DNA of 34,677 nucleotides from positions 1-34,677 of the forward strand of contig CANJSR010000005.1 in NCBI GenBank assembly GCA_947476855.1, in the 5' to 3' direction. Of the stretch, positions 18,219 to 27,120 are shown one piece after another. Within the stretch, counting starts at the first letter, position 1; each line of letters starts with the position of its first letter. This DNA is from Acetobacteraceae bacterium (GTDB taxonomy: Bacteria; Pseudomonadota; Alphaproteobacteria; Acetobacterales; Acetobacteraceae). Below the pieces are notes generated by a model. The model was given only the letters and a program-made list of their open reading frames with translations. It searched no databases and was not told the DNA's origin. The translations under genes and the position numbers were made by a program.

Positions 18219-19274
18219 ATGCGCTCAATTGTAACCGAGAGCAACGCAACGCCCCTTGTTCCAGCCAGCATGCGGGCGGTGATGTTCCATGCCCATGGCG
18301 GTCCGGAACAGATTCTACTCGAAACCATCCAGACCCCGCGGCCCGCGCCGCATGAGGCCCTGCTGCGCGTGCGGGCGGTCGCGCTGAATGGTTTCGATCC
18401 GATGGTGTTGCGCGGCATACCGGGCCTGCCGACGCCGCTGCCGATGATCCCTTGTGCCGATGCCGCCGGAGAGATCGTGGCCTTGGGACAGGACGTCGAT
18501 CGCGAGCGGTGGCGCATCGGCCAACGGGTCGGGATCGTTCCCATTCGTCCCGGTGCCGGCATGATCGGGGAAACGCTGCCAGGTGTCGCCGCGGAGTATG
18601 TTGCGATCCCGACCGCCGCGCTTCTGCCGTTGCCCGACGCCGTCAGCCACGTCCAGGCAGCGTGCCTGCCGACGGCCTACGGCACCGCCATGCGGATGAT
18701 CCACACCCGCGCGCGCATCCTGCCGGGCGAACGCGTGCTGATCCTGGGCGCCGCCGGCGGCGTCGGCACCGCCTGCGTGCAACTCGCCCGCCTCGCCGGC
18801 GCCGAGATCATCGCCTGCGCCGAAACCGAGGCAGCCCTGACCCATCTCCGCGCGCTTGGGGCGGACCTCACGATCAACACGGCAACCCAGGACTACCTCT
18901 CTGAAATCCATCAACGCTTCGGCAAGCCATCCATCTGGGGCGGCGGCGGGGTGGACGTGGTGATCGACTTCCTGGGTGGCGACAACTGGTCCCGCTCGAT
19001 CGCCTGCCTGACACGCCTCGGCCGGCTGGTAACCTGCGGCGCCAGCGCCGGGTTCGAGGTTTCGACCGACCTGCGCTATGTCTGGTCGTTCGAAATCAAC
19101 GTCATGGGATCAAACGGCTGGGAAGCCGCCGATCAAATCCGCCTGCTGGAAATGGTCGAGGACGGCCGCCTTGCGCCGGTCATTCACGCGACACGCCCGC
19201 TGGCCGAGTATCCCACCGCCCTGCGTGAGTTGATGAGCGGAGCGGTGATCGGGAAGTCGGTGCTGGAGATCTGA
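18219..19274 (+). CDS. Zinc-independent MDR-family NAD(P)-dependent oxidoreductase (quinone reductase-like)
   Basis: This 351-residue soluble protein is of the medium-chain dehydrogenase/reductase type. The N-terminal GroES-like half contains MRAVMFHAHGGPEQILLE and the Rossmann half has ILGAAGGVGTACVQLARLAGAEIIAC. The zinc ligands of alcohol dehydrogenases are not apparent (PCADAAGEIVALG stands where GHE would be), which places it with quinone oxidoreductase or enoyl-reductase-like members. The ATG at 18219 has AGGTGAAG about 14 bases upstream. The ATG at 18270, where the family homology begins, has no evident ribosome site, so the start is uncertain. It is divergent from the PKS operon and shares its control region, so it could be a tailoring or trans-acting enoyl reductase, but nothing in the sequence fixes its substrate. 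Confidence 0.88.
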   Translation: MRSIVTESNATPLVPASMRAVMFHAHGGPEQILLETIQTPRPAPHEALLRVRAVALNGFDPMVLRGIPGLPTPLPMIPCADAAGEIVALGQDVDRERWRIGQRVGIVPIRPGAGMIGETLPGVAAEYVAIPTAALLPLPDAVSHVQAACLPTAYGTAMRMIHTRARILPGERVLILGAAGGVGTACVQLARLAGAEIIACAETEAALTHLRALGADLTINTATQDYLSEIHQRFGKPSIWGGGGVDVVIDFLGGDNWSRSIACLTRLGRLVTCGASAGFEVSTDLRYVWSFEINVMGSNGWEAADQIRLLEMVEDGRLAPVIHATRPLAEYPTALRELMSGAVIGKSVLEI

Positions 19275-19293
19275 CGGATCGTTGCATCCGTCA
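19272..19293 (+). terminator. Hairpin at the end of the MDR oxidoreductase gene
   Basis: TGACGGAT and ATCCGTCA form a perfect 8-base stem around a 6-base loop, beginning at the gene's own TGA stop. No run of T follows, so it may be a weak or factor-assisted terminator, or a 3'-end stabilising hairpin. Confidence 0.4.
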
Positions 19294-19357
19294 CTTCCAT
19301 CCGACCGCGTTTCGAGCCTATGAACAATCCGGCCTCGGTAACGCGACGCCCGCAATC

Positions 19358-19363
19358 AGGAGG
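19358..19363 (+). promoter_or_regulatory. Strong ribosome binding site of the HdeD-like gene
   Basis: AGGAGG lies 5 bases before the ATG at 19369. It decides that start and suggests efficient translation. Confidence 0.75.
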
Positions 19364-19368
19364 ACAGA

Positions 19369-19917
19369 ATGTCCGGCAACGCCTCGATTTCGGCCAAATG
19401 GGGCTGGTTTCTGCTGCTTGGGATCGTCTCGATCCTGGCAGGCATGTTCGCGATCGCGCATCCGCTGATGGTGACGCTCGCGGGGGTTATCTTCATCGGC
19501 GCATCGCTGCTGGTGGGTGGCGTCGTCCAGGTCATCCAATCCTTCATGATGAAGGAATGGCAGGGGTTCGCGTTCGGGATACTCGGCGGCCTGCTCTCGG
19601 TCATCGGCGGATTGCTCATCATGCAGCAGCCGGCCGCGGGGTCGGTCATCATCACGCTGTTCCTGCTGGCGGCCCTCGTCATCGGCGGCATCCTGCGGAT
19701 CGTGATCGCGCTGCGTCACCGCGACCTGCCCCTCTGGTGGGTGCTCGCCTGCGGCGGCGTGGTCAGTGTCGTGGTTGGCGTGGCGCTCTATGCCAGCATG
19801 CCCTGGTCCAGCCTGTGGATCCTCGGCACGCTGATCGGCGTGGAACTGATCGTACAGGGCCTGGGATGGAGCGGCTTTGCCTTCGACCTCCGCAAGCGCA
19901 GCAGCGCGCCGGCCTGA
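19369..19917 (+). CDS. HdeD family (DUF308) membrane protein
   Basis: This 182-residue protein is almost entirely hydrophobic, with about six membrane segments in pairs: GWFLLLGIVSILAGMFAIAH, the segment after VTLAGVIFIG, FGILGGLLSVIGGLLIM, IITLFLLAALVIGGIL, VLACGGVVSVVVGVALY and WILGTLIGVELIVQGLG. Length and layout match HdeD-family proteins. In Escherichia coli HdeD is linked to acid resistance; the biochemical role of the family is not settled. A perfect AGGAGG ribosome site fixes the start. A hairpin separates it from the upstream oxidoreductase, so it is probably transcribed on its own or with the flavoenzyme 85 bases downstream. A role in tolerating acid would suit an acetic-acid-bacterium relative, but that is inference. 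Confidence 0.85.
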   Translation: MSGNASISAKWGWFLLLGIVSILAGMFAIAHPLMVTLAGVIFIGASLLVGGVVQVIQSFMMKEWQGFAFGILGGLLSVIGGLLIMQQPAAGSVIITLFLLAALVIGGILRIVIALRHRDLPLWWVLACGGVVSVVVGVALYASMPWSSLWILGTLIGVELIVQGLGWSGFAFDLRKRSSAPA

Positions 19918-20002
19918 TCTGGTCCCCTCCCGATCCGGCTGATACCTTACCCCTCCAGGCGTTCGGCTGGTCATCCCGCGCCTGGGAGGGAACGGAGCAC
20001 GC

Positions 20003-21208
20003 ATGAGCCGCATCGACAGCGCGATCAACATCGACGACCTGAAGCGCATGGCGCGTCGCCGCCTGCCGAAGATCATGTTCGACTTCATCGAGGGCGGGGT
20101 CGAGGACGAGGTCGGCCTCCGCACCAACGCCAACGCCTTCCGCGACCTGCGCATGGTGCCGCGCTACTACATCGACACCTCCAAGCGGGAGCAGCGATCG
20201 ACGCTGTTCGGCCGCAGCTACGCCAGCCCCTTCGGGATCGCGCCAACCGGCATGGCCGGCGCCTTCCGCCGCGACGCCGAACTGTTCCTGGCCCAGACCG
20301 CGGGTGAGGCCGATATCCCCTACCTCATGTCCGGCGCGTCCAATGCGTCGATGGAGCAAGGGGCGAAGCTCGCCGGCAAGAACCTCTGGTATCAGATCTA
20401 CGGCGCGCGGGATCGCGCCGTGGCCGCCGACCTGGTGAAGCGCGCCATCGATTGCGGGCTGACCACGCTCGCCGTGACCTGCGACGTGCCGGTGTCGTCA
20501 AACCGGGAGCGTAACCGCCGCAACGGCTTCGTTCGCCCCCTGCGCATGACCCTGCCGACGATCCTGGAGGCGATGCTGCACCCGGCCTGGGTGATCAACT
20601 ACCTCCGCAATGGCGGCCTGCCGATGCTGGGCAACTGGCAGCCCTATGCCCCCGCCGGCGCGACGCCGGACGAGGTCGCCGACATGTTCGCCCAGCAGAC
20701 GCCTGACGCCAGCCAGACCTGGCGCGATCTGGAAGCGATCCGCAACGCCTGGCCGGGCAAGCTGCTGCTCAAGGGCGTGATGCATCCCGAGGACGCGCGG
20801 ATCGCCACCTCCATGGGCGTGGACGGCCTGATCGTCTCCAACCATGGTGCCCGTCAGTTGGACATGATGCCCTCGCCGCTGGACGTCCTGCCGATGATCC
20901 GGGCCGCGGTCGGGCCGGACGTGCCGCTGCTGCTGGACAGCGGCGTCCGCCGAGGATCCGACATCGTCGCGGCCCTCTGTCTCGGCGCCGATTTCGTCCT
21001 GACCGGGCGAGCGACATTGTATGGCGCGACGGCAGGCGGGTTGGACGGAGTGAAGAAAGCGGTCTCCATCCTGCAACGGGAAATCGACCTCACCCTCGGC
21101 CAGCTTGGCGCCATCAACCTCGATGCGCTCGGCCCCCAGTTCCTCCTCGATACCGTGCGGCAGGAGGAAGAACGCCGCAATTCGGGAGCCATGACCTCGC
21201 GCCGCTGA
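20003..21208 (+). CDS. FMN-dependent alpha-hydroxy-acid oxidase/dehydrogenase (lactate dehydrogenase/glycolate oxidase family)
   Basis: This 401-residue flavoenzyme oxidises a 2-hydroxy acid (such as lactate, glycolate or mandelate) to the 2-oxo acid. The family signature with the catalytic His is SNHGARQLD (near base 20840). FMN-binding segments PFGIAPTGMAG, LLDSGVRRGSD and GADFVLTGRATLYG are present. The N-terminal IMFDFIEGGVEDE has Phe where plant glycolate oxidase has the substrate-contacting Tyr24, while a second Tyr (WYQIYGARDR) is kept. No signal peptide or long hydrophobic insertion is visible. Membrane attachment, as in LldD, is possible through a loop but is not shown. GGGAGGG and GGAG precede the ATG. 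The exact substrate cannot be assigned. Confidence 0.9.
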   Translation: MSRIDSAINIDDLKRMARRRLPKIMFDFIEGGVEDEVGLRTNANAFRDLRMVPRYYIDTSKREQRSTLFGRSYASPFGIAPTGMAGAFRRDAELFLAQTAGEADIPYLMSGASNASMEQGAKLAGKNLWYQIYGARDRAVAADLVKRAIDCGLTTLAVTCDVPVSSNRERNRRNGFVRPLRMTLPTILEAMLHPAWVINYLRNGGLPMLGNWQPYAPAGATPDEVADMFAQQTPDASQTWRDLEAIRNAWPGKLLLKGVMHPEDARIATSMGVDGLIVSNHGARQLDMMPSPLDVLPMIRAAVGPDVPLLLDSGVRRGSDIVAALCLGADFVLTGRATLYGATAGGLDGVKKAVSILQREIDLTLGQLGAINLDALGPQFLLDTVRQEEERRNSGAMTSRR

Positions 21209-21275
21209 CACGGGGCAAACGTCCGGTAACCGATCAAAGCTGTCTTCGCGGCGGGCACCACTGTAGGATCGAGCG

Positions 21276-23117
21276 ATGCCTCGCTCCTGGGCCCCGTCTC
21301 GTGCCGCCATACCGTGGATGATCGCCGCCATGGCCGGGCTTGTTCCCCCCGGTTCCAAAGCCGCCGATCCGCAACCGTATGATGTGGTCCTGACCCCCAC
21401 CGGCGATGCGGCGGTGGATACGGCCATCCGCGACAGTGCCACGCTGATCTCTCTGCGCGAAACCGCCCCGGTCGGCCCCTTTGCCCTCGCGCAGAGGGCG
21501 CGCGACGACGCCGCCCGGTTCCAGGCCGCCATGCAGGGTCTGGGCTATTACGGCGCGAAGGTCGCGGTGACGATCGACGGGCTGCCGATCACCGATAGCG
21601 GCCTGGCCTCCCGTCTGGATGCGGCGCCCGCCGGCACCCCCGTCCCGGTCGTGGTGACGGTAGAGCGCGGTCCGATGTTCAAGCTGGGCCAGGTCGCGAT
21701 CCAGGGCGCCCTCCCGCCGGGAGTCACCGCCTCCGTCACGCTTAAGCCCGGCGGCAATGCCGTGGCCGCGGACATCCTGACAGCCCAGCAGGCCCTGGTC
21801 ATGGCGCTGCGCGACGCTGGCTACCCGCTGGCCAAGGTCACCCTGCCGCCCGCCACGCTGCACCCGGACGCCGGTCGCCTCGACGTCGTGTTCGTGGCCG
21901 ACGCTGGCCCGCAGGCGAAGCTCGGGAAGATCACGGTCACCGGCCTGGGCGCGACCGATGAGTCCTTCGTCCGCCAGCGCCTGCTGATCCACCCTGGCCA
22001 GACATTCAATCCCCCCGCCATCGATGCCGCTCGGCAGGACCTGCTGTCCCTGGGCGTCTTCTCGATGGTGCGGATGCTGCCGGCCGAGGCGATCGATCCC
22101 GACGGCACCCTGCCCATGCAAATCGACGTCACGGAAAGGCCGTTGCACGCCGTGGACCTGGGGGCGTCCTACTCGACCGATCTTGGCATCAGCCTGAACG
22201 CGGGTTGGCGCCACCGGAACCTGTTCGGCAACGCCGAACAACTCAGCCTGAACGCCGCGTTCCGGTTTGGCGGCAGCGCGGCGGTCGATCCGAGCTACGA
22301 CATGGGCGCGCGGTTCACCAAGCCCGACTTCCTGGCCCGCGACCAGTCGCTGGAGGTCAGCCTGTCGGCGGTGAAGCAGAACCTGAAGGCCTATGACCAG
22401 ACCGCCGTGATCGAGCGCGTGACGATCAACCGCCGCCTGACGCCGTTCTGGACGGTGGGCCTGGGTGTCCTGGGGGAGCAGGAACGCATCACGCAGGAAG
22501 GCGTGACCGACACCTACAACCTGCTGGGCCTGCCCTTGACCGCGAAATACGACAGCACCAACAGCCCCTTCGACCCGACCAAGGGGATCCGGGCGACCTT
22601 CTCGGTCATGCCGATGCACTCGCTGACCGGCAATTCCGGCACCTTCGTGATCGCCCAGGCCGCCGCGTCGACCTATTTCGACGTGCTGGGGGATGGGCGG
22701 AGCGTTCTGGCGCTCCGCGGCCTGGTGGGACAAGCATCAGGGGTCGGCGTGTTCGGCCTGCCGCCCGACCAGCGCTTCTACGCCGGCGGCAGCGGCACGG
22801 TGCGCGGCTTCCGCTTCCAGTCCGTGGGACCGCGCTTCCCCAGCGGCAACCCGACCGGGGGGAACGCGGTCGCCGCCGGATCAGTGGAGGTCCGCCAGCG
22901 CATCTACGGCGATTTCGGCATCGTGGGCTTCGTCGATGCCGGCCAAGTGAGCAATCACGGGCTGCCGTTCAGCGGCGGCTGGCAGATCGGCGCCGGCATC
23001 GGTGGCCGCTACTACACCCCGATCGGCCCGATCCGGCTGGACGTCGCGATCCCGTTGAACAAGCGGCCCGGGGATGACTCGCTCGCGGTCTATATCGGCA
23101 TCGGGCAGGCCTTCTGA
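21276..23117 (+). CDS. tamA: TamA, outer-membrane Omp85-family assembly factor
   Basis: This 613-residue outer-membrane protein is the barrel half of the translocation and assembly module. A signal peptide (hydrophobic IPWMIAAMAGLVPPG, likely cut after SKA) leads to POTRA-type repeats (about residues 35-270; for example GPMFKLGQVAIQG and GPQAKLGKITVTG). A C-terminal 16-strand barrel follows, with the diagnostic loop-6 motif GGSGTVRGFRF near residue 510 and a terminal aromatic (GIGQAF). The length is close to the usual TamA. The stop codon overlaps the start of tamB (TGATG), so the two are translated together. TamA works with TamB in moving proteins and, by current evidence for TamB-like proteins, lipids to the outer membrane. 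Confidence 0.95.
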   Translation: MPRSWAPSRAAIPWMIAAMAGLVPPGSKAADPQPYDVVLTPTGDAAVDTAIRDSATLISLRETAPVGPFALAQRARDDAARFQAAMQGLGYYGAKVAVTIDGLPITDSGLASRLDAAPAGTPVPVVVTVERGPMFKLGQVAIQGALPPGVTASVTLKPGGNAVAADILTAQQALVMALRDAGYPLAKVTLPPATLHPDAGRLDVVFVADAGPQAKLGKITVTGLGATDESFVRQRLLIHPGQTFNPPAIDAARQDLLSLGVFSMVRMLPAEAIDPDGTLPMQIDVTERPLHAVDLGASYSTDLGISLNAGWRHRNLFGNAEQLSLNAAFRFGGSAAVDPSYDMGARFTKPDFLARDQSLEVSLSAVKQNLKAYDQTAVIERVTINRRLTPFWTVGLGVLGEQERITQEGVTDTYNLLGLPLTAKYDSTNSPFDPTKGIRATFSVMPMHSLTGNSGTFVIAQAAASTYFDVLGDGRSVLALRGLVGQASGVGVFGLPPDQRFYAGGSGTVRGFRFQSVGPRFPSGNPTGGNAVAAGSVEVRQRIYGDFGIVGFVDAGQVSNHGLPFSGGWQIGAGIGGRYYTPIGPIRLDVAIPLNKRPGDDSLAVYIGIGQAF

Positions 23118-26100
23118 TGCGCCGCTTGATCAAATGGCCGCTCATTGGCCTCGCCGTGCTGGTCGTGCCGGTGGCGGGCATCTGGGGCGGCGCGAACACC
23201 AACCCCGGCCGGCGGCTGATCGAACGCCTCACCCCGTCCCTGACCGGCGGCATGGTGCGGATCGAGCATCTGTCCGGCCGCTTCCCCGACGCCTTGCGCC
23301 TCGGCCGGGTGACCGTCACCGACAGCCAGGGCGCCTGGCTGACGGTCGAGGACATCGCGCTCGACTGGTCCCCCAGGCGGCTGTTCTCGGGCCTGGCCCA
23401 GGTGGACGCACTGACCGCGTCGCGCGTGGCGCTGGCCCGCCTGCCTGTCTCCGACAGCCCCTCCAGCAGCGGGGGCAGCTTCGCCCTGCCGGTGCGCGTC
23501 ACGGTCGAGCGGTTGCTCGTCACCAGCCTGGAACTCGAACCCCCGGTGGCCGGCCAGGCGGCGATCCTGTCCGTCGACGGATCGGCCCATCTGCGCTCCC
23601 TCCAGGAAGGGGACGCGACCCTGTCCCTGATGGCCGGCCAGGACCGCTACGCCGCCGAGGCTCGGATGGACGCAACCGGCATCCAGGCCACCCTGACCGT
23701 GACCGAGGCACCCGGCGGCCTTCTCGCGCGCCTGTCCTCCCTGCCCGATATCGGCGCGATCGACGCACGGGCCGCGGTCAACGGCCCGCTCGACCGGCTG
23801 GCCACCGACCTGACGCTGGCGGCCGGTCCCCTGCGCGCGACCATCGGTGGATCGGTCGACGTCACCGGACAGAAGGCCGACCTGACCGTCTCGGCCACCG
23901 CCCCCGCGATGACGCCTGCCCCGGATGTCGCCTGGCGCGCCGTGCGGGTGGCCGGACGGATACAGGGACCGTTCACCGCGCCGAATGCCTCCGGTTCCGC
24001 GACGATCGAGGCACTGACCGCGGCCGGCATCGCCATCGACTCGATACAGGCCACGCTGTCCGGTGATTCCGGCAAGGCCACGATGGCGGCGACCGTGCGG
24101 GGCCTGCGCCTGCCTGGTCCTACCCCCGACCTGTTCGCCGCCGAACCTGTCACGATCGACGCAACGGTGCGGCTGGACGCGCCCGGCCAGCCGACGACCT
24201 TCGCCCTGCGCCACCCCCGCCTCCAGGCCGAGGGCACCGCGTCGATGGAGCCGTCCAGCGCCAAGGTCCATCTGACCATCCCGGACCTGGAGCCCTTCGC
24301 CGCGGGCGCGAACGTCAAGGGCAGCACGACAGTCGATATCGCCGTCAGCCAGACAGCCGGCGTCACCACGGCCACCCTGACCGGCGAAGTCGGAGTCAGC
24401 GGAGGGATCGATCCCCTGCCCGGCCTGATCGGACCATCCGGCACGTTCGACATCGCCGCCACGGCCCAGGGCACCGACGTGACCCTGCGGCACGCCCGGG
24501 TCGTTGGAAAAGCGGCGGAACTCTCCCTCTCCGGCGGCATGATCGGAGGCATCCTCGGCTTCGACTGGTCCGTTCGACTGTCCGACCTGAAGGCGCTGCA
24601 ACCGACCTTGTCGGGCACGGTCGAGGCCACCGGCCGCCTGGAAGGGAAAACGGACGACTTCGGGATCACGTCCACCCTGACCGGCGACGTCTCCGCCCAG
24701 GGCTACAGTTCGGGCCGGGTCACCGCCCGCCTGACCGCCGCATCCCTGCCCGCCGCCCCCCGCTTCACGCTGACCGCCGAGGGCGCGCTGCTCGACGCCC
24801 CCGTCGCCCTGTCCATCACCGGGGAACAGAGCGACGGCGCGACCCTGGTCCGAATCAATCCGTCCACCTGGAAAAGCCTCTCGGCCGACGGCGCGCTGAC
24901 GTTGCCCCACGGCGCGATGCTACCAACCGGGCAAATCCAGCTCCGCATGACCCGCCTTGCCGACTTAACCCCCCTGCTGGGCCGCCCCCTCGACGGAGCG
25001 ATCAGCGCCGACCTGACCGCCGATGCGACATCAGCCCGCGCCCGGGTCACGGTCGAACGCGCCAGCGCGGCCGGCCTGGCCTCCCTGGAAACCGCGACCC
25101 TGGACGCCACCGTTACCGACCCATCCGGCCGGCCCTCGGTCGACGGAACGCTGTCCGTGACCGGTATCCGCGCCAGCGGCATCGCCGGCTCCGCCCGCCT
25201 GACCGCGAAGGGCCCCGTCGACGCCCTGGCGCTGGCCCTGACCACCGACCTGACGAACGTCGCCGGCGCGCCGGTCAAGGCCAGTGCCAACGGAACCCTG
25301 CGCGCCGCGGAGCAGGTCTTCGACCTCTCCGCCCTGCGCGCCACCTGGAAACAGCAGACCCTGGCGCTGGCGGCCCCCACCCGCCTCACCTTCGCCAACG
25401 ACCTCACCATCGCCCCGCTCCGCCTCACGCTCGGCCGCACCGAGTTGGCGATGGCCGGACGGATCGGTCAGACGCTGGATGTGACGGGCAGCATCCGGAA
25501 CCTGCCCGCCGACCTCGCCGCCCAGTTCGCCCCGGACTTCGCCGCCGACGGCATGCTGAACGCGGAACTGCGCCTGACCGGAGCCTCGGCCGATCCATCC
25601 GGCACCATCAAGGCACGCGCCACCGGTCTGCGCCTGCGCCAGGGTCCGGGGGCCACGCTGCCCCCCGGCACGGTCACGCTCGACGCAACCATGCAAGGCG
25701 GCCGGGTCCGCGCGGACGCCCGCGCCATCGTCGGAGCCTCCAACCTGGCCGTGACGGGGATCGTGCCGCTGCGGCCCCAGGACAGCCTCGACCTGCGGGC
25801 ACGCGGGACGATCGACCTGGCGATGACCGACCCTATCCTGACCCCAGGCGGGCGGCGCGCGCGCGGCCGACTGGAACTGGACATGGGCGTCAGCGGACCG
25901 ATCGCGCAGCCGCGCGCCACCGGCGCCATCCGCCTCGCCAACGCCGAACTCCAGGACGCCGTCCTCGGCGCGCGCCTCACGAAGATCAACGCCACGATCC
26001 AGGCGGAGGGCGACACGCTCCGCCTGACCCGCCTCGACGCCCAGGCCGGGCCGGGAACCATCCAGGCAACCGGCTCCCTGGGCCTGTCCGGCACCATGCC

Positions 26101-27085
26101 GGTGACGCTGAACCTGCGCGCCAGCAATGCCAAGCCGCTGGCGAGCGACCTGATGACCGTGCTGCTGGACGCCGACCTCAACCTCACCGGCGCGGTCGCG
26201 ACCGATGTCGCGCTGGGGGGAACCATCAGGGTGCGGCGGGCCGATATCCGTATCCCCGAGAACCTGCCATCCAGCGTCGCCACCATCCCGGTGCGGATCG
26301 CCGGATCGCCTCCCCCGAAGCCGATCACCACCCGCCCCGCGCCGGCGATCGCCGTGGCCCTGATGCTGGACGCGCCCGACCAGATCTTCGTGCGTGGCCG
26401 CGGCGTGGACGCCGAACTCGGCGGGCGGATTGTCTTTGGCGGCACCCTGGCCGACCTGCGCCCCTCCGGCGGCCTCACGCTGCGACGGGGCACCTTCACC
26501 CTGATCGGCCAGACCCTCAGCCTGACCGAGGGACGGGTCGATTTCACCGGCGCCGGGATCGGCGATCCAACCCTGCGGCTGGTCGCGTCCTCTCAACGGA
26601 GTGGGATGACCGCCAACGCGATCCTCAGCGGCCGGGTTCGGGACCCCAAGATCACCCTGACCAGCGTGCCCGAACTACCGCAGGATGAGGTGCTGTCGCA
26701 GTTGCTGTTCAACAGTTCGACCGCGAAGCTCAGCCCGTTCCAGATCGCGCAGGTTGCCAACGCGCTGGCCTCCCTGTCCGGCCGGCCGCTGCTGGGCGAC
26801 GATCCGCTGAACCGGATGCGGCAGGCGGTGGGGCTGGATCGGCTGACGGTCGGCACCGACGCGGCCGGGCGGCCGGTGCTGGAGGCCGGGCGGTATCTGG
26901 CCGACGGGGTCTATATCGGCACCAAGCAGGGCGCGTCCGGCGGCACCCAGGCGACGATCCAGGTGGAGATCGGCAAGGGCGTGAAGCTGGAAGCCACCAC
27001 CGGAACCGGCCAGTCATCGGCCACCGGCGCGGGGGACGCGTCGAACTCCACCAGCGTCGGGATCACCTACCAGATCGAGTACTGA
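23117..27085 (+). CDS. tamB: TamB, translocation and assembly module inner-membrane/periplasmic protein
   Basis: This 1322-residue AsmA-like protein is anchored by a single N-terminal membrane segment (WPLIGLAVLVVPVAGIWGG). It is followed by the family opening NPGRRLIERLTPSLTGGMVRIEH-type region and a very long stretch of repeating beta-strand segments that would form the periplasm-spanning taco-shaped groove. The C-terminal DUF490 domain is clear: GGLTLRRGTFTLIGQ, VDFTGAGIGDPTL, LPQDEVLSQLLFNSS, VGLDRLTVG, GRYLADGVYIGTKQG and a terminal GITYQIEY. The length is near the E. coli protein. Its ATG overlaps the tamA stop codon. Together with TamA it spans the envelope. This identification is secure. 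Confidence 0.95.
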   Translation: MRRLIKWPLIGLAVLVVPVAGIWGGANTNPGRRLIERLTPSLTGGMVRIEHLSGRFPDALRLGRVTVTDSQGAWLTVEDIALDWSPRRLFSGLAQVDALTASRVALARLPVSDSPSSSGGSFALPVRVTVERLLVTSLELEPPVAGQAAILSVDGSAHLRSLQEGDATLSLMAGQDRYAAEARMDATGIQATLTVTEAPGGLLARLSSLPDIGAIDARAAVNGPLDRLATDLTLAAGPLRATIGGSVDVTGQKADLTVSATAPAMTPAPDVAWRAVRVAGRIQGPFTAPNASGSATIEALTAAGIAIDSIQATLSGDSGKATMAATVRGLRLPGPTPDLFAAEPVTIDATVRLDAPGQPTTFALRHPRLQAEGTASMEPSSAKVHLTIPDLEPFAAGANVKGSTTVDIAVSQTAGVTTATLTGEVGVSGGIDPLPGLIGPSGTFDIAATAQGTDVTLRHARVVGKAAELSLSGGMIGGILGFDWSVRLSDLKALQPTLSGTVEATGRLEGKTDDFGITSTLTGDVSAQGYSSGRVTARLTAASLPAAPRFTLTAEGALLDAPVALSITGEQSDGATLVRINPSTWKSLSADGALTLPHGAMLPTGQIQLRMTRLADLTPLLGRPLDGAISADLTADATSARARVTVERASAAGLASLETATLDATVTDPSGRPSVDGTLSVTGIRASGIAGSARLTAKGPVDALALALTTDLTNVAGAPVKASANGTLRAAEQVFDLSALRATWKQQTLALAAPTRLTFANDLTIAPLRLTLGRTELAMAGRIGQTLDVTGSIRNLPADLAAQFAPDFAADGMLNAELRLTGASADPSGTIKARATGLRLRQGPGATLPPGTVTLDATMQGGRVRADARAIVGASNLAVTGIVPLRPQDSLDLRARGTIDLAMTDPILTPGGRRARGRLELDMGVSGPIAQPRATGAIRLANAELQDAVLGARLTKINATIQAEGDTLRLTRLDAQAGPGTIQATGSLGLSGTMPVTLNLRASNAKPLASDLMTVLLDADLNLTGAVATDVALGGTIRVRRADIRIPENLPSSVATIPVRIAGSPPPKPITTRPAPAIAVALMLDAPDQIFVRGRGVDAELGGRIVFGGTLADLRPSGGLTLRRGTFTLIGQTLSLTEGRVDFTGAGIGDPTLRLVASSQRSGMTANAILSGRVRDPKITLTSVPELPQDEVLSQLLFNSSTAKLSPFQIAQVANALASLSGRPLLGDDPLNRMRQAVGLDRLTVGTDAAGRPVLEAGRYLADGVYIGTKQGASGGTQATIQVEIGKGVKLEATTGTGQSSATGAGDASNSTSVGITYQIEY

Positions 27086-27120
27086 GGCCCCCGCCCCGCT
27101 CGTCGGACAACGCTGCCCGC

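Noticed and set aside
21234..26596. Long minus-strand open frames opposite tamA and tamB
   Set aside because: Low-complexity Arg/Gly-rich translations with no motifs; tamA and tamB are certain on the plus strand.
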